This document shows, one piece after another, positions 8,283-16,712 of a DNA stretch of 64,000 nucleotides. Position numbers and translations under genes: made by a program. Positions within the stretch are counted from its first letter, which is position 1. Each line of letters begins with the position of its first letter. The stretch comes from Gammaproteobacteria bacterium (GTDB taxonomy: Bacteria > Pseudomonadota > Gammaproteobacteria > Natronospirales > REEB76), in assembly GCA_035279405.1 (NCBI GenBank), contig DATEHU010000026.1:1-64000 (forward strand), given 5' to 3'. The notes under the pieces are model-generated. The model was not told the DNA's origin, searched no databases, and saw only the letters and a list, made by a program, of their open reading frames with translations.

Positions 8283-10070
8283 ATGGCTGACGTGTTCGTC
8301 TCCTACGCCCGCGCCGACAAGGCGCGGGTTGCCCCCTTGATCGCCGCGATTGAAGCCAAGGGCTGGTCGGTGTGGTGGGACCCGGAAATTTCTCCCGGCC
8401 AGGAGTTTGACGACCAGATCGACGCCGAGATCGACGCCGCCAAGGCGGTGCTCGTGGTCTGGACTCCGACTTCGGTGGCCTCGCGCTGGGTACGCGGCGA
8501 GGCACGCGAAGCGGCGGAGCGCGGGATTCTCGTTCCCGTGCGCTTCGAGCAGGCGCGCCTGCCAATGGATGTGCGTGCCATTCACACCACGGATCTCGAT
8601 GATTGGGACGAAGATGCGGCGAGCACCCAGGCGCATGAATTCCTGCGCGCACTGGCGGCGATGATCGCACGCTCGCAGGCTGAGCCATCCGCCAAGCCTG
8701 GCAGTGCCAAGTCGGCATCGCCGGCGGCTGCGGTCAAGCGTTTCGCCATCGGCGTGCTGCCTTTCACCAATATGAGTGGCGATTCGGAACAGGAATATTT
8801 CAGCGACGGCATCACCGAGGACATCATCACCGACCTGAGCAAGGTGTCGGCGCTGGCCGTCGCCTCCAGCAACAGCGTGTTCCTGTACAAGGGCAAGCAC
8901 GTCGACATCCAGAAGGTTGTGCGCGATCTCAAGGTCACGCACGTGCTGGAGGGCAGCGTGCGCAAGGCCGGCGGCCGGATACGCATCAACGCGCAGTTGA
9001 TTGATGGCGCAACCAACAATCATGTGTGGGCCGAACGTTACGACCGCGATGCCAGTGACATCTTCGCGATCCAGGACGAGATCTCCCAGGCGATCGTCAA
9101 GGCGCTCAGACTGCAACTGCTGCCCGAGGAGAAGAAGGCCATCGAGCGGCGTGGCACGGAGAACGCCGAGGCGCATGATCTTTACTTGATGGCGCGGCAG
9201 ATTTACATAACCAATCAGGAGGCGGACGAGCGCGCCTCGAAGGCCATCATCCGCTTGTGCGTTCAGGCCACCGAAATCGACCCGAAATACGCGCAAGCCT
9301 GGGCGCTGATGGCGATCGGTTACCGGACCCTGCGCGTATTGGGAGTGGGGTCGGACAATGGCTTGCTGGCCGCGGAGCGTGCGCTGGCGCTGGATCCCGA
9401 CTTGGCCGAGGCGCATGCCGTGAAGGCATACATTCTATTGATGCAGGACGATACCGAGGCGGCCGCCGCCGAAGTCGCGATCGCGCTGAAACTCAATCCG
9501 GATTCCTATGAAGTCAACCGTGCCGCCGGACGGCTGCACTACCAGTTGCATCGCTATGAAGACGCCATCCGCTTGTTTGAAAAAGCCGCGGGTCTAATAG
9601 ACGCGGACCTGCATTCCGCATCGATGTTGATCAGTTCGTATAACGCGCTGGGCAATACCAGTGGTACGCACCGCGCCGCAGAGCAGGCCTTCAAGCGTGC
9701 TGAAGCCATCCTGGCGCACGACCAGCACAATTCCGGCGTCGTGGCCTACAGTGCCTACGCGCTTGCAGCGCTCGGCGAAAGCGAGCGCGCCAAGACACGC
9801 ATGAATCGTGCGCTGCTGATCGATCCCGAGAACTGGAACATGCGCTACGCCTTTGCATGCAGTCTGAGCGTGTATCTGAAGGACAAGGAAGCCGCGCTCA
9901 AGATGCTTGAGTCCGTATTCGCGACGATTTCAGATGCCTTCCTGCCTTACGCCAAGGCCGATCCGGATTTTGAATCCCTGCGCGACGATCCGCGCTACCA
10001 GGCCATGGTTGCCGCCGCCGAAGCGCGGTTGTCAGCCGCGTCCAAAACATCGGCTGGCACCCATGGCTGA
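8283..10070 (+). CDS. TIR-domain protein with TolB-like and TPR regions (copy 1 of 3)
   Basis: 595 residues from the ATG at 8283, the start shared with both paralogues (MADVFVSYAR). Residues 1-125 are a TIR domain: FVSYARADKA, WWDPEISPGQ and SRWVRGEA, where Glu73 matches the catalytic glutamate of NAD-cleaving TIRs. A linker leads to a TolB-like module (about 153-285; IGVLPFTNMSGDSEQEYFSDG, HVLEGSVRKAGG). TPR-type helical repeats (about 290-580) finish it. No membrane segment is visible, so it is likely cytoplasmic. TIR domains of this kind often cleave NAD or make cyclic ADP-ribose signals; the TolB-like/TPR half may sense or oligomerise. It overlaps copy 2 by eight bases. Confidence 0.88.
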   Translation: MADVFVSYARADKARVAPLIAAIEAKGWSVWWDPEISPGQEFDDQIDAEIDAAKAVLVVWTPTSVASRWVRGEAREAAERGILVPVRFEQARLPMDVRAIHTTDLDDWDEDAASTQAHEFLRALAAMIARSQAEPSAKPGSAKSASPAAAVKRFAIGVLPFTNMSGDSEQEYFSDGITEDIITDLSKVSALAVASSNSVFLYKGKHVDIQKVVRDLKVTHVLEGSVRKAGGRIRINAQLIDGATNNHVWAERYDRDASDIFAIQDEISQAIVKALRLQLLPEEKKAIERRGTENAEAHDLYLMARQIYITNQEADERASKAIIRLCVQATEIDPKYAQAWALMAIGYRTLRVLGVGSDNGLLAAERALALDPDLAEAHAVKAYILLMQDDTEAAAAEVAIALKLNPDSYEVNRAAGRLHYQLHRYEDAIRLFEKAAGLIDADLHSASMLISSYNALGNTSGTHRAAEQAFKRAEAILAHDQHNSGVVAYSAYALAALGESERAKTRMNRALLIDPENWNMRYAFACSLSVYLKDKEAALKMLESVFATISDAFLPYAKADPDFESLRDDPRYQAMVAAAEARLSAASKTSAGTHG

Positions 10071-11856
10071 CGTCTTCGTTTCTTACGCCCGCAGCGACAA
10101 GGCACGTGTCGTGCCGCTGGTGGCCGCGCTTGAAGCCAAAGGCTGGTCAGTGTGGTGGGATCCCGAGATCAACCCGGGCCAGGAATTCGACGACCAGATC
10201 GATGCCGAGATCAACGCGGCGAAAGCGGTGCTGGTGGTGTGGACGCCGACCTCTGTAGTTTCGCGCTGGGTGCGTGGCGAGGCCCGTGAAGCCGCCGAGC
10301 GCGGGATTCTGGTGCCGGTGCGTTTCGAGCAGGCGAAGCTCCCGATGGACGTGCGCGCGATCCACACGACGGATCTCGATAACTGGCGCGAAGATCCCAC
10401 GAGCACGCCCATGCAGGAATGCCTGCGCGCGCTCACGGCCATGATCGCCCGTACCCAAGCTGCACAATCCACGAAGGCAGCAAGCGTTTCCTCTGCCGCC
10501 CCGTCCGCGAGAGATTCCGCACGTTTCTCGATCTGTGTGCTGCCGTTTACCAACATGAGCGGCGAACCGGAGCAGGAGTATTTCAGCGACGGCATCACCG
10601 AGGACATCATCACCGACTTGAGCAAGGTCTCTGCCCTGCGCATCATTTCGCGCAACAGTGCCTTCCAGTACAAGGGCAAGAACGTGGACACCCCCAAGGT
10701 TGCGCGTGAACTCAAGGTGAGCCATGTGTTGGAAGGCAGCGTACGCAAAGCCGGCGGCCGGGTGCGAATCAACGCGCAACTGGTGGAAGCGGAAGGCAAC
10801 GACCACGTCTGGGCCGAACGTTACGATCGCGACGCCAGCGACATCTTCGCGATTCAGGATGAAATCTCCCAGGCCATCGTCAAGGCGCTCAGACTGCGCC
10901 TGTTGCCGGAAGAGAAGAAAGCCATCGAGCACCGTGGCACCAGCAGCGCCGATGCCTACAACCTTTACCTCATGGCGCGCCAGACCTACGTGACCAGCCA
11001 GGAGCAGGACGAGCGTTCGGCGCAGGCCATCGTGCGCCTGTGCAAGCGCGCGACGGATATCGATCCGGGTTACGCGCAGGCCTGGGCGCTGATGGCAACC
11101 GGTTACCGGCAATGGTTTGAAGCGGAGAAGGGGAAATCCAAGGACGGCATGGCCGCGGTGGAGCGTGCGCTGGCGCTCGACCCGAATCTGGCCGAAGCCC
11201 ACGCGGTCAAGGCGCAGCTGCTGCAAATCGAGGGCGATCTCGAGGCCGCCGCCGCCGAGACCGGCATTGCACTAAAACTCGCCCCCGAATCCTACGAAGT
11301 CAACCGCTCGGCCGCGCGCCTGAGCTACCAGCGGCGCAGGTTCGACGATGCGGCCCGCTTTTATGACCGGGCCGCCGCGTTGATGGAGGCCGACCTCAAT
11401 TCGCCATTCATGCTGATCAGTTGCTTCACTGCGGTGGGTGACGCGGCAGGTACGCGTCGGGCTGCTGAATTGACACTCAAGCGTGTCGAGACTGTGCTGT
11501 CACATGATCCAAATAATTGCACAGCCGTCGCCTACAGCGTGAGCGCTCTCGCCACACTCGGTGAGGCCGCGCGTGCCAAGGCAGGCATGGAGCGAGCGTT
11601 GCTGATCGACCCCGACAACTTCAATATGCGCTACAACTTCGCGTGTACGCTGAGCGTGCGCCTCAAGGACAAGGACGCCGCACTGACGATGCTCAAGCCG
11701 TTATTCGAGACGATCTCGGACGCCTTCCTGCCCTACGCCAAGGCCGACCCGGATTTCGAGTCGCTGCACGACGATCCGCGCTATCAGGCCATGGTTGCGG
11801 CCGCCGAAGCGCGGCTCGCAACGGCGCCAAAATCGCCGGTTGGCACGCATGGCTGA
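10063..11856 (+). CDS. TIR-domain protein with TolB-like and TPR regions (copy 2 of 3)
   Basis: 597 residues. The ATG at 10063 lies inside the last codons of copy 1 (CCATGGCTGA), giving an eight-base overlap and likely translational coupling. The TIR domain differs from copy 1 at only seven of the first 80 residues and keeps Glu73 in SRWVRGEA. The TolB-like block reads ICVLPFTNMSGEPEQEYFSDG; TPR repeats follow. The TPR half diverges more than the TIR half, for example FEAEKGKSKDG replaces LRVLGVGSDNG. That pattern fits a conserved enzyme fused to a diversifying sensor, though this is inference. Confidence 0.88.
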   Translation: MADVFVSYARSDKARVVPLVAALEAKGWSVWWDPEINPGQEFDDQIDAEINAAKAVLVVWTPTSVVSRWVRGEAREAAERGILVPVRFEQAKLPMDVRAIHTTDLDNWREDPTSTPMQECLRALTAMIARTQAAQSTKAASVSSAAPSARDSARFSICVLPFTNMSGEPEQEYFSDGITEDIITDLSKVSALRIISRNSAFQYKGKNVDTPKVARELKVSHVLEGSVRKAGGRVRINAQLVEAEGNDHVWAERYDRDASDIFAIQDEISQAIVKALRLRLLPEEKKAIEHRGTSSADAYNLYLMARQTYVTSQEQDERSAQAIVRLCKRATDIDPGYAQAWALMATGYRQWFEAEKGKSKDGMAAVERALALDPNLAEAHAVKAQLLQIEGDLEAAAAETGIALKLAPESYEVNRSAARLSYQRRRFDDAARFYDRAAALMEADLNSPFMLISCFTAVGDAAGTRRAAELTLKRVETVLSHDPNNCTAVAYSVSALATLGEAARAKAGMERALLIDPDNFNMRYNFACTLSVRLKDKDAALTMLKPLFETISDAFLPYAKADPDFESLHDDPRYQAMVAAAEARLATAPKSPVGTHG

Positions 11857-13651
11857 CGTCTTCGTTTCCTACGCCCGCAGCGACAAGGCACGCGTCGTGC
11901 CGCTGGTGGCCGCGCTCGAAGCCAAGGGCTGGTCAGTATGGTGGGACCCGGAGATCAGCCCCGGGAAAGAATTCGATGACGAAATTGATGGTGAGCTGCA
12001 GGCCGCGGCCTCGGTACTGGTGGTATGGACGCCGACTTCCGTTGCCTCGCGTTGGGTGCGCGGCGAGGCCCGCGACGGGGCGGAACGTGGCATCCTTGTT
12101 CCCGTGCGCTTCGAGCAGGCGCGACTACCGATTGATGTGCGTGCCATCCATACCATTGACCTCGACGACTGGCACGGGAACGCGACCAGCCCGGCGCTGC
12201 AAGACTGCCTCAAGGCACTGGAAGTCATGATAACGAGTTCGAAGGCTGCGCACGCAAGCGCCACAGCGGTCAACAACGCCCCGGCGGCAGCCGCAGCGGC
12301 CAAAGATCCCCGACGTTCTTCGATCTGCGTACTGCCGTTTACCAACATGAGCGGTGACCCCGAACAGGAATATTTCAGCGACGGCATCACCGAGGACATC
12401 ATCACTGACTTGAACAAGGTGTCGGCGCTGCGCATCATTTCGCGCAACGCTGCGTTCCGCTACAAGGGTAAGGATGTTGATATTCCTCAAGCCGCGCGCG
12501 AGATGAACGTGAGCCACGTACTTGAGGGCAGCGTGCGCCGGGCCGGCAATCGGGTACGCATTACCGCACAGTTGGTGTATGCCGAGAGCAACGATCAGGT
12601 CTGGGCTGAGCGTTACGATCGGGATGCCAGCGACATTTTTGCACTACAGGACGAAATCTCGCACGCCATCGTCAAGGCGCTGCAACTGCGCCTTTTGCCG
12701 GAAGAAAAGAAAGCCATCGAGCGGCGTGGTACGGACAGTGCTGAAGCGCACGATTTGTACTTGATGGCGCGGCAGATGTATGTGAGTGGTCAAGAAAACG
12801 ATGAACATGCAGCACAGGCCATCATCCGCATGTGCACTCGTGCTACGGATATTGACCCACGGTACGCACAGGCGTGGGCTTTAATGGCAATCGGTTATCG
12901 GAGCTTGCGCGCATTGGGCACGGGATCCGACAGCGGCATGACTGCTGCGGAGCGTGCACTCGCCATCGATCCGGGTTTGGCCGAGGCACACGCGGTCAAG
13001 GCTTACATCCTGCTGCAAAATGGCGATCCGGATGCGGCGGCTGCCGAAGCCGAAGTCGCGTTGAAGCTGGATCCAGAGTCCTATGAGGCCAATCGCACCG
13101 CAGCGCGAGTAAATTACCAACTCCATCGATTTGAAGACGCTATCCGGCTATACGAAAAAGCCTCGGCCCTGATGGAAACAGACCTTAACTCAGCAATGAC
13201 GCTAATCAGCTGTTACAACGCACTTGGAAACATCAAAGGAATGCGCCACGCAGCTGAGACTTCGCAAAAACGTGCTGAGACCATCTTGGCTCGTGATCAG
13301 AATAACGTCGGCGCGCTGGCGTACAGCGCCTACGCACTGGCGGCATTGGATGAACACGAACGCGCCAAGGCCAGAATGAATCGCGCATTGATGATCGACC
13401 CAGACAACTTCAACATGCGTTATAACTTCGCATGCAGCCTGACTGTGCTGCTGCGGGACAAGAGCGCTGCATTAGAAATGCTCGACCCGTTGTTCAGAAC
13501 GATTACCGACGGTTTCCTGCCGTACGCCAAGGCTGATCCAGACTTTGCGTCACTACACGACGACCCGCGCTGGCAGGCGATGCTCGCAGCCGCTGAAGCC
13601 CGGCTTGGCGCGGCAAAAACCTCTCAAACACCAGTGACCAAAAAGTCCTGA
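11849..13651 (+). CDS. TIR-domain protein with TolB-like and TPR regions (copy 3 of 3)
   Basis: 600 residues from the ATG at 11849, again overlapping the previous stop by eight bases (CATGGCTGA). The TIR domain keeps Glu73 (SRWVRGEARDGAER) but differs at QAAASVLVVW and EFDDEIDGEL. The TolB-like block is ICVLPFTNMSGDPEQEYFSDG with LNKVSALRIISRNAAF, close to copy 2. The TPR segment (RTLRALGTGSDSG-like) is nearer to copy 1. The C-terminus ends in SQTPVTKKS rather than the GTHG of the other two, as expected for the last copy of a head-to-tail array. Base composition falls slightly toward the 3' end. Confidence 0.88.
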   Translation: MADVFVSYARSDKARVVPLVAALEAKGWSVWWDPEISPGKEFDDEIDGELQAAASVLVVWTPTSVASRWVRGEARDGAERGILVPVRFEQARLPIDVRAIHTIDLDDWHGNATSPALQDCLKALEVMITSSKAAHASATAVNNAPAAAAAAKDPRRSSICVLPFTNMSGDPEQEYFSDGITEDIITDLNKVSALRIISRNAAFRYKGKDVDIPQAAREMNVSHVLEGSVRRAGNRVRITAQLVYAESNDQVWAERYDRDASDIFALQDEISHAIVKALQLRLLPEEKKAIERRGTDSAEAHDLYLMARQMYVSGQENDEHAAQAIIRMCTRATDIDPRYAQAWALMAIGYRSLRALGTGSDSGMTAAERALAIDPGLAEAHAVKAYILLQNGDPDAAAAEAEVALKLDPESYEANRTAARVNYQLHRFEDAIRLYEKASALMETDLNSAMTLISCYNALGNIKGMRHAAETSQKRAETILARDQNNVGALAYSAYALAALDEHERAKARMNRALMIDPDNFNMRYNFACSLTVLLRDKSAALEMLDPLFRTITDGFLPYAKADPDFASLHDDPRWQAMLAAAEARLGAAKTSQTPVTKKS

Positions 13652-13719
13652 TCTTCGGGTTGTCCTACAGGCTAAAGGCGAGATCCAAATGCCGCACACC
13701 GTTGCGTCCGGAGATAGGC

Positions 13720-15474
13720 GTGGTTGAAACATCGGGGCTTAAAGGTAACGACTCGGGTCCTCTGCCGCTCGTCATCGGGGTGACCGGGCACCGGGATCTC
13801 CCGCCGCAAGACATCCCGCGGATCCGGGAATCAGTAGCGGCTTTTTTTGCCTGCCTGCGCAGACAGTACCCGCATACACCCCTGCGACTGCTTTCACCAT
13901 TGGCAGAGGGCGCGGATCGTCTGGTGGCCAAAGTAGCACTGGAACATGGCGCCGAACTCGTCGTTCCCTTGCCCATGCCCGAGGTGGAGTATCGCAAGGA
14001 TTTCTCCCAGACAGTTTCCGAATTCGATGCTTTGAAAGCTCGGGCGTCAATCGTATACACGCTGCCACCGCCTGTCGACGCAGCAAACGAAGCTGCGGAG
14101 ATCCATGGTGCGCACCGCGATGTGTGTTACGAGAATGTCGGCTTCTACATCGTCCGGCACTCACAGCTGATTGTGGCTCTTTGGGATGGCGTTGCGACCA
14201 AGGATAGAGGCGGTACCGCTCAAATTGTGGAATATGCATTGTCGGAAGCAGCGGACACGTCATCGGCACTGCAATTTTTGACTGATGTCAGCTCCGGAAA
14301 GGCGGTGTGGCATCTCCGGGTACCACGATTGAACAGCCACTTGAAAAAAGACGCTGCAACGTTCCCGCAATACTACTCGGCCGTCTGGCGTTTCAATGCT
14401 AAACACGATCGAGAGCTGCCATTTACTGTAGCCGGCGACGGCTGGCCGAAATCGCACTTCGCCCATTTACGGTCGGTGGAAGTATTCAATGTGGAAGCAT
14501 TATCCCTCTCACCCGAGCGTATTCACGCAAGTCTGGATGTGCTGCTGCCACCAAATGTGGACGGCAAAACCATTGACCCGTCAGAACGTATTGTCCGTTC
14601 ATTTGTTGCGGCCGACCTGATCTCGGGGAAACATCAAAATACAACCTACAAGTTATGGAAGTGGATTTTCATGCTGGCTGGAGTGATGATCCTGGCGTTT
14701 GAAAGTTACGCGCACCTTTGGCCTCATGGCCTGTTGTTGTTGCTCTATCCGGCGGCATTCATCGCCATGACCATTGCTTATGCGATCTTGAACAGACGCC
14801 GGTTGAATGACCGCTTTATTGACGCACGCATCCTCGCCGAGGCGCTGCGGGTGGTGATTTACTGGCGCCTGGCTGGGATCCGGGAGAGTATCACTGATCA
14901 ATATCTGGGGCGGCATATCGCGGCCATAGGTTGGATACCGAGTGCAATATCGGGTCTGCTTGCCTTGCCAATGCCCGACGCCGAATTTGCCCAGCAACAC
15001 GGGCTACGCGTTACCGATCAATTCTGGGTTGATCGCCAGCTTAAATACTATGAACGTCAGTCTGTCCGTCAGGGCAGGCGTGTAAATCTATACCGCCGGT
15101 TTGCCGGATCGCTGTACGCACTGACCGTGGTGTTTTCGGTGTGCGTGGCGATATACGGGGTCATCGTGACGAAGCCCTCGCCGCTGCGTGACATACTGAT
15201 TTTGCTCATGGCCTCCGGCCCTGCGATTGCGGTGCTATGGATCGCTTATGCCGAGAAACAGGGCTGGGAGAGGCACATCAAGGAATATACGCGCAACGCG
15301 GTACTGTTTGCACGTGCACATGAGCTGATTGTCAATTTCGGAAAATCCAAATCATCGGCGAGCTTCCCGCATATACAAAAGGTACTGCTGGAACTTGGGA
15401 AGGAAGCAATTTGCGAAAATGCCGAATGGGCGGTATTGCACCGCGTGAAACCGCCCGCTATTCCGCTGGGATGA
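13720..15474 (+). CDS. SLOG-like Rossmann protein with four C-terminal membrane segments (SLATT-like)
   Basis: 584 residues from the GTG at 13720, which has GGAGA five bases upstream; a TTG at 13660 is also possible. The N-terminal half has nucleotide-binding signatures of the SLOG/LOG superfamily: VIGVTGHRDL (about 18-27), SPLAEGADRLV, LIVALWDG and GGTAQIVEYAL. The C-terminal half has hydrophobic segments at about 315-330, 335-357, 463-485 and 491-511, paired around charged helices (RRRLNDRFIDARILAEALR; WERHIKEYTRNAVLFARAHEL), resembling SLATT effectors. SLOG domains bind nucleotide signals and SLATT domains are predicted pore formers. Position directly after three TIR genes suggests a ligand-gated membrane effector. 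I do not recognise a named family. Confidence 0.7.
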   Translation: MVETSGLKGNDSGPLPLVIGVTGHRDLPPQDIPRIRESVAAFFACLRRQYPHTPLRLLSPLAEGADRLVAKVALEHGAELVVPLPMPEVEYRKDFSQTVSEFDALKARASIVYTLPPPVDAANEAAEIHGAHRDVCYENVGFYIVRHSQLIVALWDGVATKDRGGTAQIVEYALSEAADTSSALQFLTDVSSGKAVWHLRVPRLNSHLKKDAATFPQYYSAVWRFNAKHDRELPFTVAGDGWPKSHFAHLRSVEVFNVEALSLSPERIHASLDVLLPPNVDGKTIDPSERIVRSFVAADLISGKHQNTTYKLWKWIFMLAGVMILAFESYAHLWPHGLLLLLYPAAFIAMTIAYAILNRRRLNDRFIDARILAEALRVVIYWRLAGIRESITDQYLGRHIAAIGWIPSAISGLLALPMPDAEFAQQHGLRVTDQFWVDRQLKYYERQSVRQGRRVNLYRRFAGSLYALTVVFSVCVAIYGVIVTKPSPLRDILILLMASGPAIAVLWIAYAEKQGWERHIKEYTRNAVLFARAHELIVNFGKSKSSASFPHIQKVLLELGKEAICENAEWAVLHRVKPPAIPLG

Positions 15475-15590
15475 ACGTGGCGCTGACGGAGCCGTGACCG
15501 GATTTATTCCGGGCCGTCATCCACAAGATGCTTGAGCCCGTGACGGTCCAATGGGCGTACCGGAACCGCGCGTCACCTTTGTGCGCGCGC

Positions 15591-16712
15591 TTATTTGCTC
15601 ACAATGGCAGGAGCCGCCGTGTCCACGGCGTGTTCTTCCACCACGCCGAACTTCACCCGCTGGGTGATGCCGCACAACAACTCATAAGGGATGGTGCCGG
15701 CGGCGCGCGCGATTTCCTCGACCGGCAATTCCGCTCCCCATAACACCACGCTGTCACCCACACGCGCCTGTGGCTGGGTTTGCAAATCCACCGCAATCAT
15801 GTCCATGGACACCCGCCCGATCAGCGGCACGCGCACGCCGTTCACCAGCACCGGAGTGCCGTCGGGTGCGTGGCGTGGATAACCGTCGCCGTAACCGATG
15901 GCGGCGATGCCGATGCGCGTGTCCTGTTCGGCGCGCCAGTTGCCGCCGTAGCCCACGGTGTCACCGCGTGCCACGGCTTTGACCGCGATCAATTCAGTGC
16001 GCAGGGTCATCACCGGCCTGAGGTCGTGGTCGCGACCGCAGTGACCGGCGAACGGCGCCACGCCGTACAAGAGGATCCCCGGCCGCACCCAGTCGGCGTG
16101 GCTCTCGGGCCAGGCGAGCAGTGCGGCGGAATTGGCGATGCTGCGCTCGGCACGCAAACCCGCGGTGCTGGATGCGAAAGTCTCCAGTTGCGCGCGCGTG
16201 TGCGCATTGCCGGGCTCGTCGGCGCGCGCGAGATGCGTCATCAAACGCACCGGCCCACGGACCGCGGCGGCCGCGTGCAACCTTTCCCAGGCGGCACGCG
16301 TCGCGCCCGGTGCAAAGCCGAGCCGGTGCATGCCGGTATCGAGCTTGAGCCACACGCTCACGGCCTTGTCGAGACGCGAGGCTTCAAGCAACGCGAGCTG
16401 ACCGGCGTCGTGCACCACCAGCTCGCAGCCGTGGCGCGCCACTTCTTCCAGTTCCGCCGCGGAAAACACCCCTTCAAGCAACACGATGGGGTGCGCCAGG
16501 CCCGCATGACGGATGACCAAGGCTTCCTCAAGCGAGGCCACGCCGAAGGCATCGGCTTCCGAGAGCGCGCGTGCCACCACCGCCAGGCCGTGACCGTAGG
16601 CGTTAGCCTTGACCATGGCCATGATGCGCGCACGCGGCGAGAGCGCACGCACCCGCCGCAGATTGTGACGCAGTGCGGCCAGGCTGATGAGCGCGCCGGT
16701 CGCGCGGCTCAC
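15591..16712 (-). CDS. alr: alanine racemase
   Basis: 373 residues from a GTG that overlaps the dnaB stop (GTGA). PLP-binding Lys35 is in IMAMVKANAYGHG. The barrel continues with LKLDTGMHRLGF and MTHLARADEPGN, and the C-terminal domain has IGYGDGYPRHAPDG, RVSMDMIAVDL and CGITQRVKFGVVEEHAVD. The enzyme makes D-alanine for peptidoglycan. It is the last gene of rpsF-rpsR-rplI-dnaB-alr. A degenerate copy of its final codons lies at 7843-7896, across the TIR island. Confidence 0.96.
   Translation of the reverse strand: MSRATGALISLAALRHNLRRVRALSPRARIMAMVKANAYGHGLAVVARALSEADAFGVASLEEALVIRHAGLAHPIVLLEGVFSAAELEEVARHGCELVVHDAGQLALLEASRLDKAVSVWLKLDTGMHRLGFAPGATRAAWERLHAAAAVRGPVRLMTHLARADEPGNAHTRAQLETFASSTAGLRAERSIANSAALLAWPESHADWVRPGILLYGVAPFAGHCGRDHDLRPVMTLRTELIAVKAVARGDTVGYGGNWRAEQDTRIGIAAIGYGDGYPRHAPDGTPVLVNGVRVPLIGRVSMDMIAVDLQTQPQARVGDSVVLWGAELPVEEIARAAGTIPYELLCGITQRVKFGVVEEHAVDTAAPAIVSK

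Noticed and set aside
8283-13651. calling the TIR genes canonical Thoeris thsB
   Set aside because: The TIR domain and tandem copies fit, but the TolB-like/TPR halves and absence of a SIR2-SLOG ThsA do not; kept as Thoeris-like hypothesis only.
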